Positions 18,049-27,645 are shown, counted from the stretch's first letter. The stretch: 64,000 nucleotides of DNA from Vibrio sinensis (GCF_003605645.1 NZ_QVMU01000020.1:20593-84592); one strand, 5' to 3'. The notes: generated by a model not told the origin, from the sequence alone. Numbers and translations: made by a program.

Positions 18049-19983
18049 TTATTTCGCTTTTTTCTTAGCGAAGCTACGCTTCTTTCTTTTAAATGCGGGA
18101 CGCTCAACTGGAGGAAGTTGCCTCAATGAGTCTGGCACGGGTTCCGACTTCACTCGCTGCATCAATCCATCGATGCGTTGTTGCAGAGCTAACATAAACG
18201 GTTGATAAGCTTGATTGCGCTCTGCCATTCCTTGTAATTGATGCTCCCAATGAGCTGTCATGTCTGGGTAGGTAGAATCGCTTGGAAGCGCATGTATTAG
18301 TCCTCGCCCAGCCGGCGAACTCAAAATAGCTTTACCCTGCCTTTTTAATAACTGACGCTTAAATAAGGTATCTAAAATACCGGCTCGCGTCGCTTCAGTT
18401 CCTAAGCCATCGGTATCTCTCAGAATTTTCTTCAGCTCTTTGTCTTCAACAAAACGCGCAATCCCCGTCATGGCTTGTAGCAATGTGGCTTCGGTAAAGT
18501 GGCGTGGTGGTTCGGTTTTCTTATCGCTAATCACACTCTCCCGACAAGTCAGAACCATACCTTTACTTAAAGGTGGTACCGCATCAACTCCCGTATCCTC
18601 TTCTTCTATTTTGCCTAACAGAGTTTTCCAACCAGGAACGGTCAGTTGTCGACCTTTGGCAATAAATAAACCACCAGCAATCTCAAACTCCAGTTTTGCT
18701 TCTGCATAGAGCGCCGCTGGATAAAACTGCATTAAATATTGGCGAGCAATTTGGCTATAGATCTTTACTTCATCACCGGAAAGTCCATTAGCTGAAGATT
18801 TCTTGGGTGTGGGAATGATTGCATGGTGCGCATCAACCTTGCTGTCATTCCAAGCTTTGGATTTCAACGACAAATTAGCACCATTAACCGCAGTAAGCAG
18901 ATCTTTAGCGTTAGTTGCTATTGCTTCGCAAACGCTTTTTGCTTGAGTGTAGTGTTCTTGGGGTAAATACCGACTATCTGAACGAGGATAAGTAATAAGT
19001 TTATGCTTCTCATACAAAGATTGGCAGGTATCCAAAACTTGTTGAGCACTCATTCCAAAGCGTTTTGCCGCATCAATTTGTAAAGCTGATAAAGAATATG
19101 GAAGCGGAGCGGACTGCTTAGTTTGTTTCTGTTCAGAGTCCGTAACTGTTGCTGGTTGATTTTTAATTCGTTGCGCTACATTTTCAACGAGTTTTCTATT
19201 GAGCACTCGCCCCTCATCATCTTGCCAAGGCTGACAAGCTTCACTCGGTTTCCAACGAGCTCGAATATCAAAACTAATACTTCCCTCTTGATAAGGGATC
19301 ATCGCATGCAACGTAAAGTAATCACGTGGAATGAAGTTCTCGATCTCTTCATCCCGGCGCACCACTAAGCCTAGAATCGGAGTTTGAACGCGACCAACCG
19401 ATAAAACCCCCTGATAACCCGCTTTTTGACCAAGCAAAGTATAAGCACGAGACATATTCATACCATAAAGCCAATCGGCACGAGAACGAGCAAGCGCAGA
19501 AACCGATAAGGGTACAAATTCACGATTACTGCGCATTTGAGAAAGAGCACGTTTTACCGCTGGTAAGTTCAAATCACTGATTAATAATCGCTGGACCCTC
19601 TCTTTCTTTGCTTTGCTGACTTTACAATAATCCAGCACTTCATCGACCAAGAGCTGCCCTTCTCTATCTGGGTCACCGGCATGGATGATTTCTGTCGCGT
19701 CTTTGAGCAGTTTTCGTACCACTGTCAGTTGCTTACTCGCTGATTTTCTTGGGCGTAGTTGCCATTGCTCTGGAACGATCGGCAGATCAGCAATATTCCA
19801 CTTTTTATATTTATCATCATAAACATCGGGCTCGACTTGCTCGAGCAAGTGTCCGATACACCATGTCACAATATCGCCATTGCCACAGCGGATAAAACCT
19901 TGATCTTTCTTTTGAGGATTAGGAAGAGCAGCAGCAATTGCACGCCCCAAACTGGGCTTTTCTGCAATAAAGAGTCGTGACAT
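18049..19983 (-). CDS. topB: DNA topoisomerase III
   Basis: Type IA topoisomerase that decatenates DNA (644 residues; E. coli TopB is about 650). TOPRIM domain at the N-terminus (MSRLFIAEKPSLGRAIA and HAGDPDREGQLLVDE), the active-site Tyr in LITYPRSDSRYLP (about residue 330), and a basic Lys/Arg-rich tail (KRKKRSFAKKKAK). An ATG at 20019 is in frame but lies within the grxD terminator, so the ATG at 19983 is chosen. It lacks the C-terminal zinc fingers of TopA, as expected for TopB. Confidence 0.94.
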   Translation of the reverse strand: MSRLFIAEKPSLGRAIAAALPNPQKKDQGFIRCGNGDIVTWCIGHLLEQVEPDVYDDKYKKWNIADLPIVPEQWQLRPRKSASKQLTVVRKLLKDATEIIHAGDPDREGQLLVDEVLDYCKVSKAKKERVQRLLISDLNLPAVKRALSQMRSNREFVPLSVSALARSRADWLYGMNMSRAYTLLGQKAGYQGVLSVGRVQTPILGLVVRRDEEIENFIPRDYFTLHAMIPYQEGSISFDIRARWKPSEACQPWQDDEGRVLNRKLVENVAQRIKNQPATVTDSEQKQTKQSAPLPYSLSALQIDAAKRFGMSAQQVLDTCQSLYEKHKLITYPRSDSRYLPQEHYTQAKSVCEAIATNAKDLLTAVNGANLSLKSKAWNDSKVDAHHAIIPTPKKSSANGLSGDEVKIYSQIARQYLMQFYPAALYAEAKLEFEIAGGLFIAKGRQLTVPGWKTLLGKIEEEDTGVDAVPPLSKGMVLTCRESVISDKKTEPPRHFTEATLLQAMTGIARFVEDKELKKILRDTDGLGTEATRAGILDTLFKRQLLKRQGKAILSSPAGRGLIHALPSDSTYPDMTAHWEHQLQGMAERNQAYQPFMLALQQRIDGLMQRVKSEPVPDSLRQLPPVERPAFKRKKRSFAKKKAK

Positions 19984-20007
19984 AAATAAGGCGGTCGTAA
20001 AAAAGAA

Positions 20008-20037
20008 TAAGGGCCACATTATCTAATGTGGCCCTTA
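20008..20037 (-). terminator. Terminator of grxD
   Basis: Perfect 13-bp stem (arms 20008-20020 and 20025-20037, loop ATCT) 36 bases beyond the grxD stop, followed on the minus strand by a T-rich tail. Confidence 0.85.
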
Positions 20038-20072
20038 CAATGCAACTAAAACTGTATATTTACACAGTTTAA

Positions 20073-20411
20073 TTATGCTTCTTCGTTACCTGCTGCGCGA
20101 GCTGCTGCTTCTTTAATCAGAGGCTGAAGTTCACCTTTTTGGAACATCTCAATGATGATATCGCAACCACCGATTAGCTCACCTTCAACCCAAAGCTGTG
20201 GGAAAGTTGGCCATTGCGCGTACGCTGGAAGTTCTGCGCGAATATCTGGGTTTTGTAGAATATCTACATACGCAAATTTTTCACCACAACCTACTAGCGC
20301 TTGTGCTGCTTGAGAAGAGAAGCCACAGCTTGGTAACTTAGGAGAACCTTTCATGTAAAGAAGGATTGTGTTTTCAGCGATTTGCTGTTTGATTTTATCG
20401 ATTGTTTCCAT
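20073..20411 (-). CDS. grxD: Monothiol glutaredoxin Grx4
   Basis: CGFS-type glutaredoxin (112 residues; the family is about 110) that carries [2Fe-2S] clusters with glutathione, often with BolA. Active-site motif KLPSCGFSSQA at about residues 27-37; WPTFPQLWVEGELIGGCDI is the glutathione-binding and TVP-like region. Single gene with its own terminator. Confidence 0.95.
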   Translation of the reverse strand: METIDKIKQQIAENTILLYMKGSPKLPSCGFSSQAAQALVGCGEKFAYVDILQNPDIRAELPAYAQWPTFPQLWVEGELIGGCDIIIEMFQKGELQPLIKEAAARAAGNEEA

Positions 20412-20875
20412 TGCTTCCTCTTAAATTCGGCTTACTGCAAATTGTTCCCCATTTTAAACCATTAACGGAGAATAAAAAGCACAGATTAAGTAAGGTTATG
20501 TATCGTGAGCTTGATGACTGAAATCACATCTGCCAAATAAACCTAAATAGGCTTGTGATGGATGGTAACGAAGCCATCTGAGCATAAGAGAAGTATCGAC
20601 TATCTAACACGCTAACACTATACCCAAGCCACTTGGAAACGCGGAGCACAACCTCAACCATCCCACCAAAGATAAGCCATGCTTAGGGGCTTACGTTTAA
20701 TTTGCTAGTGAGCTCACATATTTACGCCCGGTACATTACTCGAATATTAATGACCCCTATCACACTTAGGAATCGGTGATACAAAAGTATAGTGATTGGC
20801 TTTTTTTTGCTATTTAAGAATATACGTTGATGAATTAATTTTAACGCATTACTTCAGTACCCAATGAGTTAAAAA
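20412..20875. other. Intergenic region upstream of the PTS genes
   Basis: No coding sequence seen. Contains a degenerate ERIC-like end (TATACCCAAGCCACTTGG at 20619-20636) and a dyad TATCAC-N12-GTGATA at 20758-20781 that could be an operator for the PTS genes. No perfect CRP core found. Confidence 0.4.
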
Positions 20876-21316
20876 ATGATCACACAATTAACTAATACAA
20901 ATTTGATTAAACATAATTTACAAGCAAACTCAAAAAAAGAAGTTTTCGAAGAATTAGCACAAATGCTATTTGAAAATAAAAGAGTCACTAGTAAAGAAGA
21001 TTTTTTAGCTGATATTGAAATCCGTGAAGCGGTAAGTGTGACATCAACTGACGGCATCGCATACCCTCACTCAAAAAGCAAAGCTGTTATAGAGCCTGCA
21101 ATCGCTGTTGGTGTAAAGCCTGGTGGCATTGAGTACGGTGATGAAGACGGTATCAAACCGAGCGTGTTCTTCATGATTGCGTCACCTGACAACGGTGCTG
21201 ACCATCATATTTATGTACTACAAGAATTATTTGGTAAATTCAGCGATGAATTTATTGAAGATATTAATAATGCAAAAGACGAACATCAAATCCTTGATAT
21301 TTTAATCAATTCATAA
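20876..21316 (+). CDS. PTS EIIA component, fructose/mannitol family
   Basis: Phosphotransferase EIIA (146 residues) that passes phosphate from HPr to the EIIB of the downstream gene. The phospho-acceptor His is in GIAYPHSKS (His65), as in the EIIA-Fru family. 12 bases before the EIIC-EIIB gene, so an operon. The sugar is not determined; fructose-family members also serve mannosylglycerate and other sugars. Weak Shine-Dalgarno at the ATG. Confidence 0.88.
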   Translation: MITQLTNTNLIKHNLQANSKKEVFEELAQMLFENKRVTSKEDFLADIEIREAVSVTSTDGIAYPHSKSKAVIEPAIAVGVKPGGIEYGDEDGIKPSVFFMIASPDNGADHHIYVLQELFGKFSDEFIEDINNAKDEHQILDILINS

Positions 21317-21328
21317 GGTGTAAAATAT

Positions 21329-22723
21329 ATGAGCACTATTACCGCTAAAGCGGAAACTAATAATAGCGATTTCAAAAAAACGCTAAGTAAATTAAAAGGC
21401 CACTTATTATTTGGCACTTCACATATGTTGCCTTTCATCGTTGCTGGTGGTGTGTTACTTGCACTAGCTGTAATGGCTTCGGGTAAAGGTGCCGTTCCAG
21501 CAACTGGTATTTTGGCTGACATTTCAAATATTGGTATTAAAGGCTTAGTACTTTTCCCTATCATCCTAGGTGGTTTCATTGGTTACTCAATCGCGGATAA
21601 ACCTGCGCTTGCTCCAGCAATGATCGCTTCAGGTATCATGGCGGACATGGGCGGTGGCTTCTTAGGCTGTATCGTTGCTGGTTTTATCGCAGGTGGTGTT
21701 GTTTTCCAACTTAAGAAAATCCCTCTATCAACTAACATGACTGCGCTTGGTGCTTACTTTATCTACCCACTAATCGGTACGCTTATTTCAGCTGGTATCG
21801 TTCTATGGGGTATTGGTGAGCCAATCAAACTGTTCATGTCATCAATGAACGAATTCCTAGCTTCTATGGCTGGTGCTTCAAAAGTCGTTCTTGGTACGAT
21901 TCTAGGTGGTATGACTGCGTTTGATATGGGTGGCCCTATCAACAAAGTAGCAACGCTATTCGCTCAAACTCAAGTTGATACACAACCTTGGTTAATGGGT
22001 GGTGTTGGTATCGCTATCTGTACGCCACCTCTAGGTATGGCACTAGCAACATTCCTATTCAAGAACAAGTTCTCTAAAGAAGAACAGGAAGCGGGTAAAG
22101 CTGCGGCAATCATGGGTTCTATCGGTATCTCTGAAGGCGCAATCCCATTTGCAGCAAATGACCCAATGCGCGTTCTACCGTCAATCGTAGCTGGTGGTAT
22201 CGTAGGCTGTGTGTTCGGTTTCCTAACTGACATCCTATTGCATGCACCGTGGGGCGGCCTAATCACAGCACCAGTATCAAGCAACATCCCAATGTATGTT
22301 GTGGGTATCGCACTAGGCTCTCTAACTACAGCTCTTATTGTTGGCTTATGGAAACCTGTAGCAACTGAAGAAGAAAAAGAAGAGCAAGCAGCACCAGTTC
22401 AAGCAGCAGCACCTGCTGCTGGTGAAGGCGAGTACGATATCGTAGCGGTAACTTGTTGCCCATCAGGTGTTGCACACACATTCATGGCTGCAAAAGCACT
22501 AGAAAAAGCAGGCTTAGCTGCAGGCATCAAAATTAAAGTTGAAACTCAAGGTCAAAATGGTATTCAGAACCGCATCACTGACCTAGACGTAGCAAATGCG
22601 AAATTGGTAATCCTAGCACATGATATTCAAGTGAAAGATGCTCAACGCTTTGCAAACTCAAAAGTGATTGAGTGTTCAACGAAAGAAGCAATGAAGCAAG
22701 CTGCGACATTAATTCAATCGTAA
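21329..22723 (+). CDS. PTS fructose-family EIIC-EIIB permease
   Basis: Sugar transport and phosphorylation protein (464 residues). EIIC membrane domain about 15-345 (GTSHMLPFIVAGG, and GPINKVATLFA, the substrate-binding region), an Ala/Pro linker (EEQAAPVQAAAPAAGEG), then EIIB from about 368 with phospho-Cys377 in TCCPSGVAHTF. The order C-then-B differs from FruA, where B precedes C. No FPr or 1-phosphofructokinase gene is adjacent, so this is a side system rather than the main fructose operon. Confidence 0.9.
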   Translation: MSTITAKAETNNSDFKKTLSKLKGHLLFGTSHMLPFIVAGGVLLALAVMASGKGAVPATGILADISNIGIKGLVLFPIILGGFIGYSIADKPALAPAMIASGIMADMGGGFLGCIVAGFIAGGVVFQLKKIPLSTNMTALGAYFIYPLIGTLISAGIVLWGIGEPIKLFMSSMNEFLASMAGASKVVLGTILGGMTAFDMGGPINKVATLFAQTQVDTQPWLMGGVGIAICTPPLGMALATFLFKNKFSKEEQEAGKAAAIMGSIGISEGAIPFAANDPMRVLPSIVAGGIVGCVFGFLTDILLHAPWGGLITAPVSSNIPMYVVGIALGSLTTALIVGLWKPVATEEEKEEQAAPVQAAAPAAGEGEYDIVAVTCCPSGVAHTFMAAKALEKAGLAAGIKIKVETQGQNGIQNRITDLDVANAKLVILAHDIQVKDAQRFANSKVIECSTKEAMKQAATLIQS

Positions 22724-22747
22724 ATCACCCAGTTTCACGATTATAGA

Positions 22748-22771
22748 GCCCTCATTTATGAGGGCTTTTTT
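22748..22771 (+). terminator. Terminator of the PTS operon
   Basis: Stem GCCCTCAT / ATGAGGGC followed by six T, 25 bases after the stop codon. Confidence 0.9.
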
Positions 22772-23065
22772 GTACTTTAAAAACGATAACAAAACGGCTG
22801 AGGTTCTCTCCTAACAACACTACAGCAATAACTACGACGCGACGCTCACGATACGTGTTCAGCAGCCTTGCACAAGCAAACTGAGCGTGAATATAATGAA
22901 ATGCAACGAAAAAACACTTTGTCTCTTTTAATAAAGTAAAAACTTGCTAAACTAGACCGCAGTCAGTCAAATCGACATTGGGTAAGTGCATTCTTACCTG
23001 ATAATAATAACATTGGAAGCAATCGAAAGAGATCACTCTTTCATACCTAAACGGAGAATCGAGCA

Positions 23066-23650
23066 ATGGCATTTGAACTACCAGCTCTTCCTTACGCGAA
23101 AGACGCGCTAGAACCACATATCTCAGCTGAAACACTAGATTTCCACCACGGTAAACACCACAACACTTACGTTGTTAAGCTAAATGGTCTAATTCCTGGC
23201 ACTGAGTTTGAAGGTAAAACTTTAGAAGAGATCGTTAAAACTTCTACTGGTGGCGTATTCAACAACGCAGCTCAAATCTGGAACCACACGTTCTACTGGC
23301 ACTGTCTAGCGCCAAACGCGGGTGGCGAACCAACGGGTGCAGTAGCAGAAGCTATTAATGCTGCATTTGGTTCATTCGAAGAATTCAAAGCGAAATTCAC
23401 TGATTCTGCAATCAACAACTTCGGTTCATCTTGGACTTGGTTGGTGAAAAAAGCTGACGGTTCTCTAGAAATCGTTAATACGTCTAACGCAGCAACGCCA
23501 CTAACAGAAGCTGGTGTTACACCACTTCTAACGGTTGACCTGTGGGAACACGCATACTACATCGATTACCGTAACCTTCGCCCTGATTACATGAATGGTT
23601 TCTGGGCACTAGTTAACTGGGAATTCGTAGCAGAAAACCTAGCTAAATAA
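23066..23650 (+). CDS. sodB: Iron superoxide dismutase
   Basis: Cytosolic Fe-type SOD (194 residues) converting superoxide to H2O2 and O2. Metal ligands: His in LDFHHGKHH, His in NHTFYWHCL, and Asp/His in TVDLWEHAYYIDYRN. Fe-type features are AQIWNHTFYW and the Gln-free NNFGSSWTWLV stretch. GGAGAATCGAGCA precedes the ATG. The next gene is a VC2046-family gene, matching the Vibrio order. Confidence 0.96.
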   Translation: MAFELPALPYAKDALEPHISAETLDFHHGKHHNTYVVKLNGLIPGTEFEGKTLEEIVKTSTGGVFNNAAQIWNHTFYWHCLAPNAGGEPTGAVAEAINAAFGSFEEFKAKFTDSAINNFGSSWTWLVKKADGSLEIVNTSNAATPLTEAGVTPLLTVDLWEHAYYIDYRNLRPDYMNGFWALVNWEFVAENLAK

Positions 23651-23678
23651 TTGAGTTACTATACTCTTTGATTAAAAG

Positions 23679-23701
23679 GCCTGCCAAATGCAGGCTTTTT
23701 T
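23679..23701 (+). terminator. Terminator of sodB
   Basis: Stem GCCTGC / GCAGGC, 5-nt loop, followed by T6. Confidence 0.88.
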
Positions 23702-23771
23702 GTTTTTAACGATATTTTATTTAAAGTTTCTCGACAACTCGCCGCTAAAAATGCATCAAGCGAGGACATCG

Positions 23772-24275
23772 ATGCAAATTCATACTCTTAACAAAGCAGC
23801 TATTATCAACGAACTTCAGTTCGGCGTGGGAATCAACCATGCTGTTCAAGATGGGCGTCGAGCTGACTTTGCTTTGATTTTATCGATGTTTTCAGAAGAT
23901 GTGAGAGACAATACCCCTGTCGAACATATCGATCGTGTAGAAATAACCGAAGAATCACTACGCCAGCGATTTGAGTTACCTGATCCGCAAGAGCTTCGTT
24001 CAGATCAAAGCGCCTACGCTATTTCAGCCAAACAAGCGGAATTATTTCACTCCTCTGGCTTACCCAGCGCTAAGCTCAGCCACTATCTTAAACCTGAAGT
24101 TCTGACCTATTTGCCTGAAGATACACATGGTTTTCCGGAAGATGTCTATCACAGTTTATCTGCTCATCAGCATAGAAAACTGGGAGAAACTGAGCCGAAA
24201 AAACTGATGCCCGTTGATCTATACAATCATCTCATTCAAGCTCAACGTTCATATCAAATTCACGCCCAAATCTAG
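23772..24275 (+). CDS. VC2046/SO_2500-family conserved protein
   Basis: A 167-residue soluble protein of unknown function, recognised by MQIHTLNKAAIINELQFGVGINHAVQ and its place directly after sodB (as in V. cholerae). No membrane segment, signal peptide or catalytic motif stands out. Longer in-frame starts begin within the sodB terminator, and GAGGAC precedes the ATG at 23772. Confidence 0.8.
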   Translation: MQIHTLNKAAIINELQFGVGINHAVQDGRRADFALILSMFSEDVRDNTPVEHIDRVEITEESLRQRFELPDPQELRSDQSAYAISAKQAELFHSSGLPSAKLSHYLKPEVLTYLPEDTHGFPEDVYHSLSAHQHRKLGETEPKKLMPVDLYNHLIQAQRSYQIHAQI

Positions 24276-24533
24276 TTGCCCAAATCTAGTTACCCAAAAA
24301 ACGCTAGATTTAACACTCAATGCCCTTTCAGCAAATTCTGTTTTACAAACAACATTCAATTTCAGAAATAAGATCTCCATGGTGATTCGCATATAAATGT
24401 GAATAACTGCAAATAATGGAACATTTACACCCCTCCCTCATAGGTTATTTGATTTTATTCACACCTATTTAACAAGTAATCAACCATGCTGTCTGGACTA
24501 GTATTTTACATACGCTATTTCGGGGGAATGAGT

Positions 24534-25196
24534 ATGGATATAAAAAGTGCATTGGTGTTGGTTTCGTCAGCTGGCTCAAAAATTGGTCGAACCTTAGCCG
24601 CGCACTTCGCTTCACTTGGAGCGACCGTTGTGATTTGCGATAAAGATTCTCAAGCACTTGAAGAAACCTATCTTCAATGTCTACGCATCTCAACCCAAGT
24701 GATCCAATGCCCACTGCCTAACTACTCTATTCACTCCATCAATCATCTTTTTGAGTTCATAGACCAAAAGGCACAGCGTTCACCCAATATTTTGATCAAT
24801 ACGCTCACCACTGAAGCAATGCCAGATATATTCGATCAACAAGCGAATGAACTCTATTCTCAAAGGCTTTCACAAGTAGCGACAACGCTATACAGTTTTG
24901 GCCAAGTCACAGCACAGCGTATGCGCAATAACAACAGTCACGGCGTGATCGTTAATGTGATAGGTCATGATGATTTATACGATTCAGAACGCCACGACAA
25001 TACCGCTTTTATGGTCGCTGGGTTCACTCAAAGTTGGGCAAAACAACTTTCAGAATTCAACATTCGAGTTGGCGGAGTCGTGCCTTGTAATGAGCCCAAC
25101 GGTATGCATTGGGCTGAGATACAAGACGAACTCATCAGAAACACTGAATATATCGTAACCAATGAGTATTTTAGTGGTCGAGTCGTTGCCGCTTAA
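24534..25196 (+). CDS. Short-chain dehydrogenase/reductase-like protein, catalytic residues missing
   Basis: Rossmann-fold SDR homologue (220 residues from the ATG at 24534, chosen for GGGGGA upstream). The cofactor loop is VSSAGSKIGRTLA instead of TGxxxGIG. At the usual YxxxK site the sequence is TAFMVAGFTQSWAKQL, with neither Tyr nor Lys in register. It may therefore bind a nucleotide or partner without reducing a substrate. Neighbours (VC2046-like, LMW phosphatase) suggest the conserved Vibrio block. Function unknown. Confidence 0.75.
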   Translation: MDIKSALVLVSSAGSKIGRTLAAHFASLGATVVICDKDSQALEETYLQCLRISTQVIQCPLPNYSIHSINHLFEFIDQKAQRSPNILINTLTTEAMPDIFDQQANELYSQRLSQVATTLYSFGQVTAQRMRNNNSHGVIVNVIGHDDLYDSERHDNTAFMVAGFTQSWAKQLSEFNIRVGGVVPCNEPNGMHWAEIQDELIRNTEYIVTNEYFSGRVVAA

Positions 25197-25203
25197 ATCC
25201 CAT

Positions 25204-25659
25204 TTATTGGGTAACCATAGAATCCAGTAAGAGATCGGATGCTTGTTCGATAAGATCAAGTACAGTTTCAAAGCCCTGATCACCACCGTAGTACGGATCA
25301 GGGACTTCACCACCAGCAGGGAGATAGCTTAAAAATAGTTTTATTTTGTGCTGATATTGAGTAGGACAGAGCGAACGAAGATCCGCCACATTCGCTTCAT
25401 CTGCTGCAAGAATAATATCAAAATTCTCAAAGTCATCGATTTGTACTTTACGCGATCGAATCCCTGCAAATGAATATCCTCTTCTTTCTCCAGCTGCGCG
25501 AGCTCGAGGATCTGGCTCATTACCTTGGTGATAGCCGATCGTACCCGCAGAATCAATCATAAGGTCAAGGCTACGCTGTTTTGCTTTCGCGCGTAATATC
25601 GCTTCGCCTGTTGGAGAGCGACAAATATTTCCCATACAAACCACTAAAATTTTTTTCAT
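25204..25659 (-). CDS. Low-molecular-weight protein-tyrosine phosphatase
   Basis: Cytosolic phosphatase (151 residues) with the N-terminal CX5R loop VCMGNICRSPTGEA (nucleophile Cys8, Arg14) and the general-acid Asp in VPDPYYGG. Relatives act on tyrosine kinases of capsule export or on arginine phosphate; no capsule genes are nearby. It ends 7 bases from the convergent SDR gene with no terminator between. Confidence 0.9.
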   Translation of the reverse strand: MKKILVVCMGNICRSPTGEAILRAKAKQRSLDLMIDSAGTIGYHQGNEPDPRARAAGERRGYSFAGIRSRKVQIDDFENFDIILAADEANVADLRSLCPTQYQHKIKLFLSYLPAGGEVPDPYYGGDQGFETVLDLIEQASDLLLDSMVTQ

Positions 25660-25759
25660 TTAACCCTCTCAAATTGAATGGTTTTTGAGTTCTGCTTGAT
25701 GCGTTATCATAGCCAAAAAGCTCACCATTAAAAAATAACTGCTCAAAAAGGATTTCCCT

Positions 25760-26365
25760 ATGACCGCCGAGACAAACAAAGACGAACGTCACAAAGCGAG
25801 ACAGCAAAAAGTTAAAGAACAGGTCGATGCTCGCGTCGCTGCCGCACAAGAAGAAAAAGGCTTGTTGCTGATTATAACGGGTAATGGCAAAGGAAAATCT
25901 ACGTCCGGGTTTGGGACGGTTGCTCGAGCAGTTGGGCATGGTTTGAATTGCGCTGTTGCTCAGTTTATTAAAGGTACGTGGGATAATGGTGAGCGAAATT
26001 TACTGGAAAAACTCGGTGTTGAATTTCAAGTAATGGCAACAGGGTTTACTTGGGAAACACAGAATAAAGAAGCGGACCGAAAAGCGGCGCAAATAGTATG
26101 GCAAGAGTGTAAACGCATGCTTCAAGATGAGGCGATAGACGTCATTCTCTTTGATGAACTGACTTATATGGTGAGCTATGGATATATTGACCTTGATGAA
26201 GTCGTTGATGCGCTCAATCAACGTCCAAAAATGCAATCTGTAGTTATTACTGGTCGAGGTGCTCATCGTACTTTAATTGAAATGGCGGATACGGTTTCAG
26301 AAGTTAAAAACATTAAGCACGCTTTCGAATCAGGTGTAAAAGCACTTAAAGGTGTGGATTGGTAG
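25760..26365 (+). CDS. cobO: Cob(I)alamin adenosyltransferase, CobO/BtuR type
   Basis: Transfers the adenosyl group of ATP to corrinoids (201 residues). P-loop ITGNGKGKSTSGFG at about residue 40, VAQFIKGTW and the VILFDELTYMVSYGYID segment are diagnostic. AAGGA precedes the ATG. No other cobalamin genes are adjacent, which fits a salvage role. Divergent from the phosphatase gene. Confidence 0.95.
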   Translation: MTAETNKDERHKARQQKVKEQVDARVAAAQEEKGLLLIITGNGKGKSTSGFGTVARAVGHGLNCAVAQFIKGTWDNGERNLLEKLGVEFQVMATGFTWETQNKEADRKAAQIVWQECKRMLQDEAIDVILFDELTYMVSYGYIDLDEVVDALNQRPKMQSVVITGRGAHRTLIEMADTVSEVKNIKHAFESGVKALKGVDW

Positions 26366-26585
26366 TCCAATTCTCCCATGCGTTAGGGTGAGATATTTCG
26401 CCCTACATACCCGAATTTCTCTTTGGTATCCTTTTTCCTTAACACGTTAATTCACAAATAAAAATGACAGATTGGTGATTTACTGACGCTCTGGAAGCTA
26501 TTTCAAAGTTATCTATTCCGGTCGCATTTTATAAACTTATATGTGCTAACTTGCCTATCAATCAAGCCCGTATAAGGAAATATAA

Positions 26586-27560
26586 ATGAAACGTACTATG
26601 TTAGGCCTTTGTTTTAGCGCATTATTTTCATGCTCACTCTCTGCTCAGACGATGGATTTTGATTTTTCTAATCGAACTCTCAACAAGGATCTACCATCCG
26701 CTTCTGGCCTGGTTGTTAACAACAATCAGCTTTTTGCTGTCGGCGATGATTCACCTTGGTTTTATCAACTTAATGACGATTTTACGATTGCTCAAAAAGA
26801 TCTCATCAAAGAGTATCCTGTTCGTGACAACGGCCGCATCGTAAAAAAAGTAAAACCAGATTTTGAAGCATTAGACAACATTCAAATCAATGGTAAGCCA
26901 GCATTTATCCTCATAGGTTCAGGCAGTAAACTCGATGTTCGCGAATGGGCATTTATTATTAGCCATGATCAGGAGCTAAAGATTGAGCGTTCATTAAAAC
27001 CACTCTACAAAAATCTACGTACAGCCGCGGGTTATAGCGCCGATCAAGAGATCAATATCGAGGGCCTAGCAACTTCGGAAGATTCCGCTTTTGTTATCAA
27101 CCGTGGCAATGGTGGCTCCAATGTCATCTTTGAAATCCCTCTAGAGACATTCCATGACTACCTAGTCGGTACGTTAGCGACAGTATCAGATGTGAAAGCC
27201 TACCATATTGAATTACCGGTTGTTGAGGGCTTTGAAGCTGGACTTTCCGGTGCTGAATATTGGAAAGAAGACGACAGCCTTGTCGTTACTGCTTCTATTG
27301 AAGCCACTGGAGATGCATACAATGATGGTGAGATCTTAGGAAGCTTTGTGGGTGTCGTGAAACTTGATGATCTCGATACCGATAAAACCGTTGATCTATC
27401 AGCAAATTTATTACCGCTACTAGAGAATGGCAAACGAGTAATCACTAAAATCGAATCGGTCGCATTTACCAAGCAAAGTAATAATAAACTAGCGGGTGTA
27501 TTAGCGAGTGATAATGACGATGGTACCAGTGAATTTTTCAACTTCACACTAAGTAGATAA
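26586..27560 (+). CDS. Secreted protein of unknown function (possible beta-propeller, DUF6929-like)
   Basis: A 324-residue protein with a clear signal peptide (MKRTMLGLCFSALFSCSLSAQ). Repeating beta-rich stretches such as SASGLVVNNNQLFAVGDDSPWFYQLND and INIEGLATSEDSAFVINRGNGGSN resemble a propeller that reads phosphoesterase-like or DUF6929 proteins. I do not recognise an active site. AAGGA precedes the ATG; monocistronic, ending before a two-way terminator. Confidence 0.6.
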   Translation: MKRTMLGLCFSALFSCSLSAQTMDFDFSNRTLNKDLPSASGLVVNNNQLFAVGDDSPWFYQLNDDFTIAQKDLIKEYPVRDNGRIVKKVKPDFEALDNIQINGKPAFILIGSGSKLDVREWAFIISHDQELKIERSLKPLYKNLRTAAGYSADQEINIEGLATSEDSAFVINRGNGGSNVIFEIPLETFHDYLVGTLATVSDVKAYHIELPVVEGFEAGLSGAEYWKEDDSLVVTASIEATGDAYNDGEILGSFVGVVKLDDLDTDKTVDLSANLLPLLENGKRVITKIESVAFTKQSNNKLAGVLASDNDDGTSEFFNFTLSR

Positions 27561-27623
27561 GTACTAGCAAGTAAACACTTTTACTTAAAGCTGAACGTGA
27601 TTTATTGCATTGGTTCATAAAAA

Positions 27624-27645
27624 AAGCCCACTTCAACGTGGGCTT
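27624..27645. terminator. Bidirectional terminator between the secreted-protein gene and asmA
   Basis: Stem AAGCCCAC / GTGGGCTT with a 6-nt loop. On the minus strand it is followed by a T7 tail, so it mainly serves the AsmA gene. Confidence 0.8.

Noticed and set aside
20019..20036. Upstream topB start
   Set aside because: The codon lies in the grxD terminator stem; the ATG at 19983 matches the family start.
22998..23015. Fur-like GATAATAATAA before sodB
   Set aside because: Only one half is conserved; too weak for a Fur call.
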